A stretch of 64,000 bases of DNA from Balneolales bacterium. GTDB taxonomy: Bacteria > Bacteroidota > Rhodothermia > Balneolales > Cyclonatronaceae. Below, piece by piece: positions 9,538 through 19,373 of the stretch. The notes beneath the pieces were generated by a model. The model searched no databases. It saw only the letters and a list, made by a program, of their open reading frames with translations, and was not told where the DNA came from. The stretch is taken from contig JAIULZ010000002.1 in assembly GCA_022565805.1 (NCBI GenBank), forward strand, positions 24,467 through 88,466, read 5' to 3'. The stretch's first letter is position 1; each line of letters begins with the position of its first letter. The position numbers and the translations under genes are program-made.

Positions 9538-10155
9538 CTACTTCAGCCAGCCTGTAATACTCAATCTCTCCCGGACCGACGGCAGTACTTCGTGCTCAAC
9601 TATTTCACTCCGGAAAATTACGCTTGTACCGAATTCGGGCAAAATTTGCAAGGCTTCCCCGTTTAGATACATCACAAGCTGACCGCCGTCGGCACTCGTC
9701 CAATCTGAATTCAAATAGGTGATTACAGAAAATTTACGGGCGTCATCATTCTTAAACTGATCGATATGGCGCTTGTAAAATGCTCCGGGCTCGTAGCAGG
9801 CATAATGAAATTCCCATTCCCGAATTCCTGTAAAACAAGTACGGTTCATGTAGGCAGACAAATCTGCTATGCGAGCATTGAAAACACGCTCATGTTCATT
9901 CATATTTTGTTCAGAAGGATCAATCCAAAGAATTTTATCCCTGCGAATATCTTTGCGTTTCGTCTCGAGAGTTTTGTTTCCGATAGCGGCTTCAATGAGC
10001 TCTCCTTCGGCCTGCTTTTCTGCCAGCACTGAGCGAAGCGCACCAAGCGTAACCGGGTTTACAAGAAAGTGGCAAATGGCGAAATCCTTTTCGGCAAGAT
10101 CATTAATAATCTGCTCGTACTGAGATTCCGATAATTCCATTGAATTTAAAAGCAT
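9538..10155 (-). CDS. 2OG-Fe(II) oxygenase, prolyl-4-hydroxylase-like
   Basis: 205 residues. The C-terminal half is the double-stranded beta-helix fold of 2-oxoglutarate and iron dependent dioxygenases: the iron ligands His130 and Asp132 (KRHIDQF) and His188 (EHEVLP), and the 2-oxoglutarate-binding Arg in VRERLSITGW. The segment YEPGAFYKRH...ITYLN..W....GGQL matches the P4Hc group found as small stand-alone bacterial proteins. The substrate is unknown; bacterial relatives hydroxylate proline residues or small molecules. It stands alone on the minus strand, with its promoter in the 376-bp gap towards pbpC. Met6 is an alternative start. Confidence 0.9.
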   Translation of the reverse strand: MLLNSMELSESQYEQIINDLAEKDFAICHFLVNPVTLGALRSVLAEKQAEGELIEAAIGNKTLETKRKDIRRDKILWIDPSEQNMNEHERVFNARIADLSAYMNRTCFTGIREWEFHYACYEPGAFYKRHIDQFKNDDARKFSVITYLNSDWTSADGGQLVMYLNGEALQILPEFGTSVIFRSEIVEHEVLPSVRERLSITGWLK

Positions 10156-10531
10156 AGTGGTTTTACTGAATGATGATTACGTTCTGAATAGACTTTACAA
10201 TTGTTTACCGTTCCTGCAACATGCTTTTTAAAACGGGTGATGCATCTCAAACTCGAAATAGACGCCTTACCAGTTTAAGTGGTACAGATTTTTCCTGCGC
10301 AAAAAAAAATGAAACTTTATCGAATGTAGTCGCCGGAGAAAAGCAAAAATGATCCCCGCTTTCGGATTCATCTTTTCGGAACTACCAGAAACCCACACAG
10401 GAAAGCTGATGTGAGCCTAAATTGCTGCGTTTACTTTATTTTGAAAGTATCCTTTATTTTACGGACTTTTCAGTAAATAAATTGTGCAGTGCCAGGCGAT
10501 TTTGAAAATATTTTTAATTCCTACAAGGGGC
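10156..10531. other. Intergenic spacer upstream of the oxygenase
   Basis: 376 bp between the pbpC stop and the oxygenase start, both on the minus strand. I see only AT-rich DNA and no ORF or strong hairpin. Confidence 0.4.
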
Positions 10532-12940
10532 CTATCGGCTTAATATAGTCACTTTCTGCCGATGCCTGTTCCCAAAATTATCTGTGAGTGAAAGAATGTA
10601 CTCTCCTGGCGATGCGTCTATACTAAGCTGATGCCGCGAGCTGGTCTTGCCAATAAAAACTTCATCCATAAACCAGAATACCTCTGCGCCGGAAGACTCG
10701 TGAGCCAGTTCAAAAACAGCTCTTCCTTTTTGACCGTCTGCCTCCAGCGGGATGTAAATTTCGGCATTGGCAGGTGGATAAACCATCTCCATGGGTTGCG
10801 TATTTCCTGTTTCTTCACAACCCTGTGCCCAGCCCGGCAGCTCGCGATAGCCAGTATTTACAGTTCGGTAATAGGCAGCCATGGCCGGTGGCAGACGAAA
10901 CAGCTGCTCGGCCTGCATGTTTTCCGGGCTTGAGCAGCGGCTGCTCACACGCTTACTTCGGGTTTCCCGATCAGTAAAAATAACGCTGTGATACGGGCAC
11001 AATCCTGTTTGTAAACCCTTTGCTGGAATACTTACAAGATGAGTTTTCTCGCAGTCGGACCCGGCTCTGTGGCCACTTTTGGTACAGATTACAACCTGCT
11101 CGGTTTCATATACAGGCTCGCTGAACCAGCTTGTCTCCGGCAGCTGATGGAAGATATCGAACATTACAGGTCCGGCTACAGAAGCTCCCGTTAAGCCCGC
11201 TCGCCCTTCGCCATCAGCATTTCCAACCCAGACCGCAACTACATATTCGGGAGTTACGCCAATGGCCCAGGCATCCCGATGACCAAAGCTGGTTCCGGTT
11301 TTCCAGCCTATTCGCCGGGCCGAATCAAACCGACGCCAGTCGACCTCACCATCGGGACGGGTAACTTCCTGCATGGCGTTAAACATTACCCAAAGCGAAC
11401 CATTGCCCGGCAGCCGACCGGACGATTCCCACAAAAAAGATGGGTAAGGCTCAGACCATAGCCGCAAGCCAAACTCAGGGTCACTGCTGGCATCTGATAG
11501 CTCAAAATGCTTGCCAAGCTGATTCGCCATCCTTGCATACAGACCGCCCATTTCCAGCAAACGAGTTTCGGCTCCGCCCAGAATAAGCGTAAGACCGTAG
11601 TGGTCGGCTGGCTTTTTAATTGTTGTAAGCCCCATCTCATTAAGCTGAAAATGAAAGCGCTCCAGCCCATATTCTCTCAGCATACGAACAGACGGCACAT
11701 TTAACGATCGTGATACCACCTCGCCGGCCGGAACGGCCCCGGAATACGTTCTGGAAAAGTTTTGAGGCATGTAACCCGAAATCTGAGTGGGCACGTCGGG
11801 GATTAAAGTTCCGGGCAAAATTTGTCCATCGTCGAGCATCAAAGCATAAAGCAAAGGCTTTAGTATGCTTCCAGAACTTCGTTCGGCCTGCACCAGATCA
11901 ACGGCGTGGCCCCGGGCTGGCTCAAAGCTTGTTGTGTTTCCGGTATAGGCTTTTATTTCTCCGGTTCTCACACAAATTACAAGTGCGGCTGCATGGTGTA
12001 TATCATTTTGCACCAGCCTGGAATAATGCCGGCCAATCACCGTATTAAGCCTGTCCTGCAGGCGATAGTTGATAGTAGTTGTAATTCTTTTCCCTCTCAG
12101 ACGTGAACTACTCCAAGCCCGGTCGAGCACATGTGGACTCAAAGTAGGAAGAGGATGAGGCGCTTCAGGAATCTGCTCGAGTAAGGCCAACTCAAGATCC
12201 ATTTCATCCAGATGGCCGGCTTTGTGAAGCCTATGGAGCAATCCGTTGCGTTTTTGCAGAAGCATTTCGCGGTTACGGCCCGGATGAATCAGAGATGGAC
12301 TATTGGGTAGCACGGCAAGCAGCGCGCTTTCGGACCAGGACAATTCATGAATATCTCTTGCAAAATAACGCCAGGAAGCAGCTTCAATCCCCACTACATT
12401 TCCGCCAAAAGGCGAATGAGCAGCATACAATAGCAGAATTTCATCTTTATTATACTTGAGCTCCAACCCAATTGCCCGAAATATTTCAGCCGCTTTTTCC
12501 ATAGGTGTTCGGGCTGGGTTTTCACGGGATAATCGCACCAGCTGCATAGTAATCGTACTTGCACCGCTTACCACTCTGCCCTGCTGAACATTTTGTGTTA
12601 TCGCTCTGCTTAACGCCAACGGATCTACTCCCGGGTGGTATCGAAAACGTTTATCTTCGAAAACCAGAACCGATGCCACGTACTTTTCCGGCAAAGCTTC
12701 GGGCTCCGGAAATCGCCACTGACCGTCTGCCGCAATTCTGGCGCCAAGCAGCTCTCCGTCGCGATCGGTAAGCACCGTAGAATAGGGCACATCAAACAGT
12801 GTACCCGCCGCTAAAAAGCGAGCCACTAGCAAAAAAGCCATCACCATACCCCCAACAAAAAGAAAAATCCATGAGAATCGAATGGATTTGGCGTTTTTAC
12901 CTTGCTTTAGGTTTGATGAACTTTCCGTGCTTTGCATCAC
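10532..12940 (-). CDS. pbpC: Penicillin-binding protein 1C, bifunctional transglycosylase/transpeptidase
   Basis: 802 residues, the usual PBP1C length. Order: short cytoplasmic tail, one membrane helix (about residues 24-46), a GT51 transglycosylase domain with the catalytic-type Glu95 in VFEDKRFRYHPG and the GASTITMQL motif, then a transpeptidase domain with the nucleophile Ser358 in S-x-x-K (SILK), SLN and KTGTS, and a C-terminal BiPBP_C-type beta domain (about residues 715-802). It would polymerise and cross-link peptidoglycan in the periplasm. It is the last gene of a minus-strand run A2M - small protein - pbpC with gaps of 67 and 40 bp; the A2M/pbpC pairing is the well-known yfhM-pbpC arrangement of Proteobacteria. 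Confidence 0.95.
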   Translation of the reverse strand: MMQSTESSSNLKQGKNAKSIRFSWIFLFVGGMVMAFLLVARFLAAGTLFDVPYSTVLTDRDGELLGARIAADGQWRFPEPEALPEKYVASVLVFEDKRFRYHPGVDPLALSRAITQNVQQGRVVSGASTITMQLVRLSRENPARTPMEKAAEIFRAIGLELKYNKDEILLLYAAHSPFGGNVVGIEAASWRYFARDIHELSWSESALLAVLPNSPSLIHPGRNREMLLQKRNGLLHRLHKAGHLDEMDLELALLEQIPEAPHPLPTLSPHVLDRAWSSSRLRGKRITTTINYRLQDRLNTVIGRHYSRLVQNDIHHAAALVICVRTGEIKAYTGNTTSFEPARGHAVDLVQAERSSGSILKPLLYALMLDDGQILPGTLIPDVPTQISGYMPQNFSRTYSGAVPAGEVVSRSLNVPSVRMLREYGLERFHFQLNEMGLTTIKKPADHYGLTLILGGAETRLLEMGGLYARMANQLGKHFELSDASSDPEFGLRLWSEPYPSFLWESSGRLPGNGSLWVMFNAMQEVTRPDGEVDWRRFDSARRIGWKTGTSFGHRDAWAIGVTPEYVVAVWVGNADGEGRAGLTGASVAGPVMFDIFHQLPETSWFSEPVYETEQVVICTKSGHRAGSDCEKTHLVSIPAKGLQTGLCPYHSVIFTDRETRSKRVSSRCSSPENMQAEQLFRLPPAMAAYYRTVNTGYRELPGWAQGCEETGNTQPMEMVYPPANAEIYIPLEADGQKGRAVFELAHESSGAEVFWFMDEVFIGKTSSRHQLSIDASPGEYILSLTDNFGNRHRQKVTILSR

Positions 12941-12980
12941 TTTTTTCTTAACTGCAGTTTATGAAGGCTTTGAAAAACCT

Positions 12981-13400
12981 TTATGAAAACAGCGAACTGA
13001 TTACCCCGTAAGGAACACGGGTATTTTCTTCAAATTCACGCTCCAATTTCTCCAGCTCCTTCGGGCTCGTTGCGGCATGCAATCCATTTTTGAACTGATA
13101 CCACTCCTCCAACACCTGAATACAGGCCCGGTAATAATCCGGATAGTGCTCGTCTGGCAAAACCGGCAGCGCGCTAAGCTCCGAAGCGAAGGATTCCAGA
13201 GTTTGATCATGCTCGTCGGCGAGTTCATCGGGGATGTTAATGGCATACAGCATTTGGAGCTGCATAAGAGTTTCCATCCAGTCTACATCATCGAAACCGG
13301 CCTCAAAAAGCTCCGAAATAAGCGTTTGAGGCGAGAGAGCGGTATCCTCGTCGAAATGAGATCCGATTTCTGATATTAGTGCGTAGGTGTATTTGTTCAT
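12981..13400 (-). CDS. Small protein with an acyl-carrier-protein-like helical region lacking the carrier serine
   Basis: 139 residues, acidic, no signal peptide. Residues about 28-72 (ELFEAGFDDVDWMETLMQLQ..YAINIPDE) line up by eye with helix 2-3 of acyl carrier proteins (GxDSLDxVELxxxLExxFxIxIPDE), but the phosphopantetheine Ser position holds Asp. The C-terminal half (helical, with many Glu) is not familiar. It lies between the A2M gene (67 bp upstream) and pbpC (40 bp downstream) and is almost certainly co-transcribed with them, which suggests a cytosolic helper of that envelope system. The ACP resemblance is my reading, not a search result. Confidence 0.7.
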   Translation of the reverse strand: MNKYTYALISEIGSHFDEDTALSPQTLISELFEAGFDDVDWMETLMQLQMLYAINIPDELADEHDQTLESFASELSALPVLPDEHYPDYYRACIQVLEEWYQFKNGLHAATSPKELEKLEREFEENTRVPYGVISSLFS

Positions 13401-13467
13401 TTTTTAAGTATGCTTTCATATTGTAGGGTGATGTAGAAGCCTTAGCTGTTTTCTCCTACGAAAAGGA

Positions 13468-16400
13468 TTAGGGCACCGGCACTGCGCTTCTGCTTATGCG
13501 GATTCGGTCGGATGCGCTTCTTGCAAAAATACGCGCATCAGAAACCGACACACTGCGGACCGGAGCAAGCAGGAATTCCCCTTCATAAACCACCGTAAAC
13601 CGCTGTGCAAACGTTTTGGTTTCGCCCGCCGAAAGCCTGAAATACGTAATAATTTCGCTATCGCGGCGATCTCTGGCAAAAAATGCGGATGTTTCCTGCT
13701 GCGTTTCGCCAAACACTATGGCATCAATCTGCCCGGGTAAAGGCTGCCATCCGGCAGGTACAGGCTGCACAAGAGCCAGCTGCTCCATATCGCCACGGGT
13801 TCCGGGATTAGTAATACGAACTTCGGCCGTAATTTCCATACCGGGGTACAGCCGGCTCAAATCGGCAACCGAACCATCTGCGGTAAGATACCGGAGCTGC
13901 TGAACAAGGCCGTTGCTGTCTTCTGATATTCGCCTTGCCGCCAGATCGGGAACCGATTCGACCGAAAGCGTGATATAAACCCGTGCATTGCCTTTATTTT
14001 CAATTACCAGCTCTCCGGATCGCAAATCGGGTCGAAACCGAACCGAATAGGATGCCGACTGCGACGCCACAGCTGTAGCATCGAGACCGCTGCCGCTCAT
14101 TTTAAGCTCTAACTGATCGCCTGCTCCGTATTTTTTTATGAAATCCGTCATGGCGCCAATCGAAAACGCGATAGCCTGAGGAGAAACCCAACCTGCGTTT
14201 TCACGAATCCGGACCAAATCCCGAAGCGCATCGGCGGCCTCCGGCTCCATATCCAGATAGACCAGCGTTTGTAGCAAAAATGCCTGATCCCGAACAGCAG
14301 AACCATACATCCACCGACCGGAACCTGCATTTGCGTCTGCCGGAATTGAGGATATCAACGAAACGGCTGCCCGATCCTGCCCGGTTGCGGCATAGGCTGC
14401 GGCAAGTCTCCACCGAGCCTGAACAGAAAGTCCCGGCATTTCCCTAAACCGATTCATAGCGCCCATATCCGGCTGACCTATTTTTGCCAGCACATATAAA
14501 CGATAGGCCTGCACCAAATCGTGGTGCATGGCGCCAGAATCGGCGGCTCTCCAGCCCGAAGCTGCCCGGCGAACATACTTCAGCAGCGGGTCCATTTGCT
14601 GTGATGACACATAATAGCCCGATCTGGAAGCCTCATGCAAAAAGTGAAGCGCATAGCTGCTCATCCAATCATCAGAAAGCGGGCTCCCCGGCCACATAGA
14701 AACCGCCCCGGAAGCATGCATAAAACGAGGAATTTCCTGTATGAGCCGCTCAATATCGCGATCGGCATTTCGGCTAAAATCATCACTCAGCTGTATTTCC
14801 GCATTTTTAAGCCACAGAAGCGGAAAAACCGCCGATATCTGCCTTTCTATGCTCCCAAACGGATAACGATTTATCCGCTGCAGCCAGCTCTCAAAATCGA
14901 CTGCCGGAATGGTGGATACTTCTGCAACAGCCATCTGCGTACCATCAATACCCGTAGCCGTAAATGGAATTCGGGTTGTGTCGCCCGGTTCTGCTTGTTT
15001 CCGAATAATTTCTGTGATGGGATCTCCGTAGCGACTAAGCTGCAAGTTTGCGGCATAAGAAGCCTGCTCACGTCCGGAGGTAGCTGTCCAGAAGAGCTGA
15101 CCTTCTCCTTCGTCGGTGCCGGTTATGCTAAAACGGGCTGTTTGTGTTCCGGCCTCCGAAAAAGAAACCATCCTGCGCCCACTTTCGCCCCCTGCATTTT
15201 TAACAGCACCTTCACTTCGTAATTCAAGCTGTACATTTCCGGAAATACCAGCATCTGCAAATACGGTAGCCGAAACAACCAGACTGTCGCCGTAGTTCAG
15301 GTGCGATGGGGCAGAGCCGAGCAGCATTAGCGGTTGTTTTACCAGTGTATTTGCGGTAGTACTGCCATGCCTGCGATGTTCGGGATTCGTGGCGACCACC
15401 ATAGTGCGCACTCTTCCGGTGTAAGCCGGCATGGTAAAGGCATGAGTGCGCGAGGCACCGGCATCCAGCAAAAACGGCCCCATCACTCTAACAACCGGCC
15501 GGAACCGACCCGGACCGTCTGCATCTGCATCGGGATCTATCTCCATATCTCCACCCACCGACAAAATTCTGCGCATACTTCCGGCATATACGCCCGCAAC
15601 CATATCGAACAAATCCCATGTGCGTATTCCAAGAGCTCTGCGACGATTAAAAGCAGAGAAAGGATCGGGAGTACGAAAATTAGTGAGGTTCAGTAAGCCT
15701 TCATCTACAACCATAATGGTGTAGGTCATGGCCCGGCCCGAATCTTCCGAAATCTGAATCGTCATTTCATCTCCCGGCCTAACCTGCTCAGGAACCCTTG
15801 CAACTGGTTTAAGCATCGCATCATCGGCCTGCACGGTAACCGGCACAATTCCGAACATGCGCACCGGCAAATCGTTACTACTTTGGCCGTGCGGCTGCAG
15901 CAAATGCACGCTTACATACACGTTCGGCCTCATTTCTTCCGTAATCCTAATCGCCGCCTTATTCTCGCCAGCCTGAGTATCCACCCATTTCCAGTCTATA
16001 ACCCGGCCGGCTGTTTCTGTTGTGATGAGAGCTTTCCCACCCTCAACTCCGTTAAAGCTCAAATTCAAATTATCACCCGGACGATAGGTTTCTTGATCGG
16101 TTTCCAGTACCAGCATTGCCGGCGCTCCGCTTATTCTTGATGAACCGTAGCCTACATAGAATTCCATGCCCGCTGCGTGTCCGCCGCCTTCATCCATCAC
16201 CCTTACAAAATATCTGCCATAATCGAGGCGATGTGTCGGAAGAGTAACCGTAGCTTTGCCATCCGATTGTGTACGGGCCAGCACCCTGAAAACCGGCCTG
16301 CTTGCCGACTGCTGAAAATACTGACTCAGCTGCTCCCGGCTACGCTGCCACCACCATCTCCACTCCAGCTCATAAACTTCAACCATAAGTTCAGCATCGC

Positions 16401-19113
16401 GCTGCGGTTTTCCGTCGGCATCGAGCAGAACCAGCTGAGCCGTAGTTTGAGTTTCGTATTCCACCGACGCAAACTCCGAATCAAGATCGGGCAGCCGGAT
16501 ACCGGCAAAGCGGTTATACGCCAGCACCGTAAACTGCGATCGATGCGTATTTATGCTGCCCGAGGGTTCAAAAACACGAGTAACTACGTTCGCACTAAGA
16601 GCCGGTGGAGAATCAGCCAGCCGATCCAGCCGAATGGCTACATTGGCAGCACCATCGGAATCGAGCGCCCCGTCTGCAACAAGAGCGGGAGCGAGCTCGG
16701 CGGTACGGCCGGGATCTGTAAAGCGAAATTCCGCGTAATCAGAAAACCCAAAAGGCACTTCGCGCAGCCCTGCTTCTATTTCGAAATTCAGGTTCTGAGC
16801 GATCGCACCATGAAGCCATTCTGCCCGAATTTGCGCATCCATCAACTGACGCGGCCAGATCAGGCGCTCATCATCGAAGTTTACCTCAATTGCAAGACGA
16901 TTGGGAAGTATATTTTCAATATTAAGACGATGGAAAAAGTCGGAACCACCGATTTGAGCCTGAACCATCCAGCGCCCGGTTTGGGCATCGCGCGGTGTGG
17001 CAGAACGAAAAGCATACATACCGCCAACAGGCCGCACGGTTTGCACCTCAGAAAGTCTGCCCCCAGGATCACGAAGCTCAAAACGCGCCGGCACATCCGG
17101 AAAACGTTCACCCGTATGCGGCTCAACAATCAGATGCACATACAGCGAATCTCCGGGACGATGTACATCCCGTTCGGCAAACATAAAGCCCTGCAGACCT
17201 TCTGAGGGTGATACCCCGGTTACATCGAATTCACTTATAGATAAGGCTGCATTTCTGGGAGTTCGCAGAAACCCGCGCTGTTTGCCAAGAGCAGCCTTCA
17301 GCAGGTAAATTTCATCTCCGGCATTCAGTTTCAGCGAACCATCGGAGCCGGTATGCCCCTGCCCAACCCGCTGATACTGATAATCAAGCGCAGTTACCGA
17401 TACCCCCGGCATTGGTGCAGCAGTTTTAAGATTGGTTGCAAAAACGAGCATGCTGCCATCGGGACCAGCTTTTGCCAATAAACCAATATTGGATGCAAGC
17501 ACATTACGATACACCCGTACATTAGAGGTATAATACGAATCGGAACAAGGATTGTCGCGCTCATTCCAGCGATAATTACCGCTCATCCACCAGGAATCGA
17601 ATTCACTCCAGTAGTTCTGCTCATCACGAGGTGATAAAACCCAGCGGTTTTCGCTATCTGCGGTTTCCATAGTCAACTCCTGCTCGCACGGATACAGCGA
17701 CTGATGCCGGCGGAAACCCAGGGTTACCGCATAAAGTGCACCCTGCTCAGGCTCTATCAGCTCGCTAAGATCGAGTGCATAAGTATTCCACTGACCCGGA
17801 TTAACATCGCCCAGAGTCTGTAGCGGAATTACTTTCTGCACAACAGGCTTACCCACTTCGCGGATTCCCCAGCTTCGATCCATATCTCCTTGCTGCAAAA
17901 ACTGTGGGATATTTTCTTCGAAAATGCGGGTAATCTGCACGTCTACAGCACCCAAGTTTACCGACTCAAAAGGCAGGAGCAAATCTTTAGAATCGGGCAG
18001 AATAACGCCGGAGCCAATCAGCCGCAGTTCCGGCGGCACATCACCAAAATCCACATTAAGCTCCACGGTTTCATCCAGCCTGCTCCTTCCTTTGGCTGTA
18101 ATGCCAGGAAAAAGCTGTATCACGTGATCTCCTCTTCGCTCAGTCGTAGGATATACTCTCAGCTCATTTCTATGAAGTATGGTAGTAAGAGCCTCGCTGT
18201 TATTCACCAAAACCATTCCCCTTAGCTGCTGCGTCTCTTCCAGAAACTTAGAAAAAGAAATACGAATAAAAGGACTCCCGCTACGCTCGACCCGATATCC
18301 GGTTACGTAAAAATCCGATTCTGCCGGTATATCGATAGTTTCTCTTCCTCGGGTTTCTCCTCCGGCCTCACGCCAGTCCCAGCTAAGAGTTGCGCTACGT
18401 TTTTGTGCTGTTTTGGTGATGGCTGCAGATACAAATTCGAAATCTGTGGGGGAAACACTCTTCCATTCAAGCGGCACATTTCGGCCGTCGAGTCGCAGCA
18501 AAACCGATCTTTCGAGACGAGACAGTTCAACAATATCGGCAGAGCGGATGGAGCCTGAAATACGAACCCGGTCGTTTTCGGTAATCTGAGGAGGGTCTGC
18601 AGTTAGTTCGAAATCCTGAGGAAGCACCTGAACCGGGAACCGGAAAACATCGGCATCGGGCTCATCTACTACGGCAGGCAGATCGAAAGAAAAAGTATAT
18701 ACTTTACCATTTTGAAGCTTCTCGGCCGGATGAAACCGGGCCGTAAAGGCATCGGTCCAAACCATCTCTCCCCGAACCGACGGTTTAACTGAAAACAAAT
18801 TACCAGATCTTTGCTGCACCGACTCAGAAACAGCCTTTTGAAGACTAATGCTAACCGAACCATCGGCCCGAATAAGCCCGCGTGTATACCCGCTAACATA
18901 TGGAGAACCCGGAAAATGAAGCTCCGCTGCATCTGCTCTGCTTTTTACATCGCCCGACTTACTGCCGCATCCTGTAAACATAAAAATACTGCTTAGCAGA
19001 AGTATCAGGATAAGAAAAAGAGGTCTTCCAAGGGAACCTGCAACGGTTTTCAAGATTTCTGCTGTCTTCAAAAATTTTACAGCCGTAATGCTGAGCAACA
19101 TATTCATATTCAA
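13468..19113 (-). CDS. Alpha-2-macroglobulin-like lipoprotein, thioester motif lost
   Basis: 1881 residues, the size of YfhM-type bacterial A2Ms. A hydrophobic N-terminal segment ends in FTGC, a plausible though imperfect lipobox, so it should be lipidated. The many macroglobulin-like beta domains are recognisable, as are the A2M core segments (FAERDVHRPGDSLYVHL; FRPVVRVMGPFLLDAG...HAFTMPAYTGRVRTMVVA) and the late helical thioester domain. Where thioester A2Ms have CxEQ in a YPYGCxEQ setting, this protein reads YPFGSIERQ: Ser1421 replaces Cys and Arg1424 replaces Gln. It therefore cannot form the internal thioester and must act without covalent protease capture, or structurally. It is the first gene of an operon ending in pbpC, consistent with defence or surveillance of the periplasm. 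Met5 is an alternative start. Confidence 0.93.
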   Translation of the reverse strand: MNMNMLLSITAVKFLKTAEILKTVAGSLGRPLFLILILLLSSIFMFTGCGSKSGDVKSRADAAELHFPGSPYVSGYTRGLIRADGSVSISLQKAVSESVQQRSGNLFSVKPSVRGEMVWTDAFTARFHPAEKLQNGKVYTFSFDLPAVVDEPDADVFRFPVQVLPQDFELTADPPQITENDRVRISGSIRSADIVELSRLERSVLLRLDGRNVPLEWKSVSPTDFEFVSAAITKTAQKRSATLSWDWREAGGETRGRETIDIPAESDFYVTGYRVERSGSPFIRISFSKFLEETQQLRGMVLVNNSEALTTILHRNELRVYPTTERRGDHVIQLFPGITAKGRSRLDETVELNVDFGDVPPELRLIGSGVILPDSKDLLLPFESVNLGAVDVQITRIFEENIPQFLQQGDMDRSWGIREVGKPVVQKVIPLQTLGDVNPGQWNTYALDLSELIEPEQGALYAVTLGFRRHQSLYPCEQELTMETADSENRWVLSPRDEQNYWSEFDSWWMSGNYRWNERDNPCSDSYYTSNVRVYRNVLASNIGLLAKAGPDGSMLVFATNLKTAAPMPGVSVTALDYQYQRVGQGHTGSDGSLKLNAGDEIYLLKAALGKQRGFLRTPRNAALSISEFDVTGVSPSEGLQGFMFAERDVHRPGDSLYVHLIVEPHTGERFPDVPARFELRDPGGRLSEVQTVRPVGGMYAFRSATPRDAQTGRWMVQAQIGGSDFFHRLNIENILPNRLAIEVNFDDERLIWPRQLMDAQIRAEWLHGAIAQNLNFEIEAGLREVPFGFSDYAEFRFTDPGRTAELAPALVADGALDSDGAANVAIRLDRLADSPPALSANVVTRVFEPSGSINTHRSQFTVLAYNRFAGIRLPDLDSEFASVEYETQTTAQLVLLDADGKPQRDAELMVEVYELEWRWWWQRSREQLSQYFQQSASRPVFRVLARTQSDGKATVTLPTHRLDYGRYFVRVMDEGGGHAAGMEFYVGYGSSRISGAPAMLVLETDQETYRPGDNLNLSFNGVEGGKALITTETAGRVIDWKWVDTQAGENKAAIRITEEMRPNVYVSVHLLQPHGQSSNDLPVRMFGIVPVTVQADDAMLKPVARVPEQVRPGDEMTIQISEDSGRAMTYTIMVVDEGLLNLTNFRTPDPFSAFNRRRALGIRTWDLFDMVAGVYAGSMRRILSVGGDMEIDPDADADGPGRFRPVVRVMGPFLLDAGASRTHAFTMPAYTGRVRTMVVATNPEHRRHGSTTANTLVKQPLMLLGSAPSHLNYGDSLVVSATVFADAGISGNVQLELRSEGAVKNAGGESGRRMVSFSEAGTQTARFSITGTDEGEGQLFWTATSGREQASYAANLQLSRYGDPITEIIRKQAEPGDTTRIPFTATGIDGTQMAVAEVSTIPAVDFESWLQRINRYPFGSIERQISAVFPLLWLKNAEIQLSDDFSRNADRDIERLIQEIPRFMHASGAVSMWPGSPLSDDWMSSYALHFLHEASRSGYYVSSQQMDPLLKYVRRAASGWRAADSGAMHHDLVQAYRLYVLAKIGQPDMGAMNRFREMPGLSVQARWRLAAAYAATGQDRAAVSLISSIPADANAGSGRWMYGSAVRDQAFLLQTLVYLDMEPEAADALRDLVRIRENAGWVSPQAIAFSIGAMTDFIKKYGAGDQLELKMSGSGLDATAVASQSASYSVRFRPDLRSGELVIENKGNARVYITLSVESVPDLAARRISEDSNGLVQQLRYLTADGSVADLSRLYPGMEITAEVRITNPGTRGDMEQLALVQPVPAGWQPLPGQIDAIVFGETQQETSAFFARDRRDSEIITYFRLSAGETKTFAQRFTVVYEGEFLLAPVRSVSVSDARIFARSASDRIRISRSAVPVP

Positions 19114-19251
19114 ATCTTGTAGAGAAGGGAAAGTGGTGGTCAGAGTTTAAATTTAAGCTATTTTTAAACTCTTCGTTGAATCTTTTCTTTCATTTTATCG
19201 CATACAGATACGGTACCCTAAAATTTTACGGAAATCTGCGTAGCAAAAAGA

Positions 19252-19279
19252 CGGGCAAAAGAGAGTTTTTACAAAGCCC
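19252..19279 (+). promoter_or_regulatory. Recurring 28-bp intergenic motif, copy upstream of lemA
   Basis: CGGGCAAAAGAG followed by a T-rich middle and CAAAGCCC. 24 of its first 27 positions match the minus-strand copy at 37460-37486, and 23 of 28 match the copy at 56501-56528. It sits 95 bp before the lemA start in the lemA direction. Confidence 0.45.
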
Positions 19280-19373
19280 TATGCAAGTAGTTTTTAATGC
19301 TTGGGTTGCTTAGCTTGATTACGGGACCTCGCCTAACAGTTTATGGTTCAATTACTCACAAATAAATACACTC

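Noticed and set aside
14635..15222. 195-codon plus-strand frame inside the A2M gene, and a 342-codon one at 16177-17205
   Set aside because: Both are antisense shadows of a clear A2M coding frame and are rich in Arg, Pro, His and Cys as expected of antisense frames.
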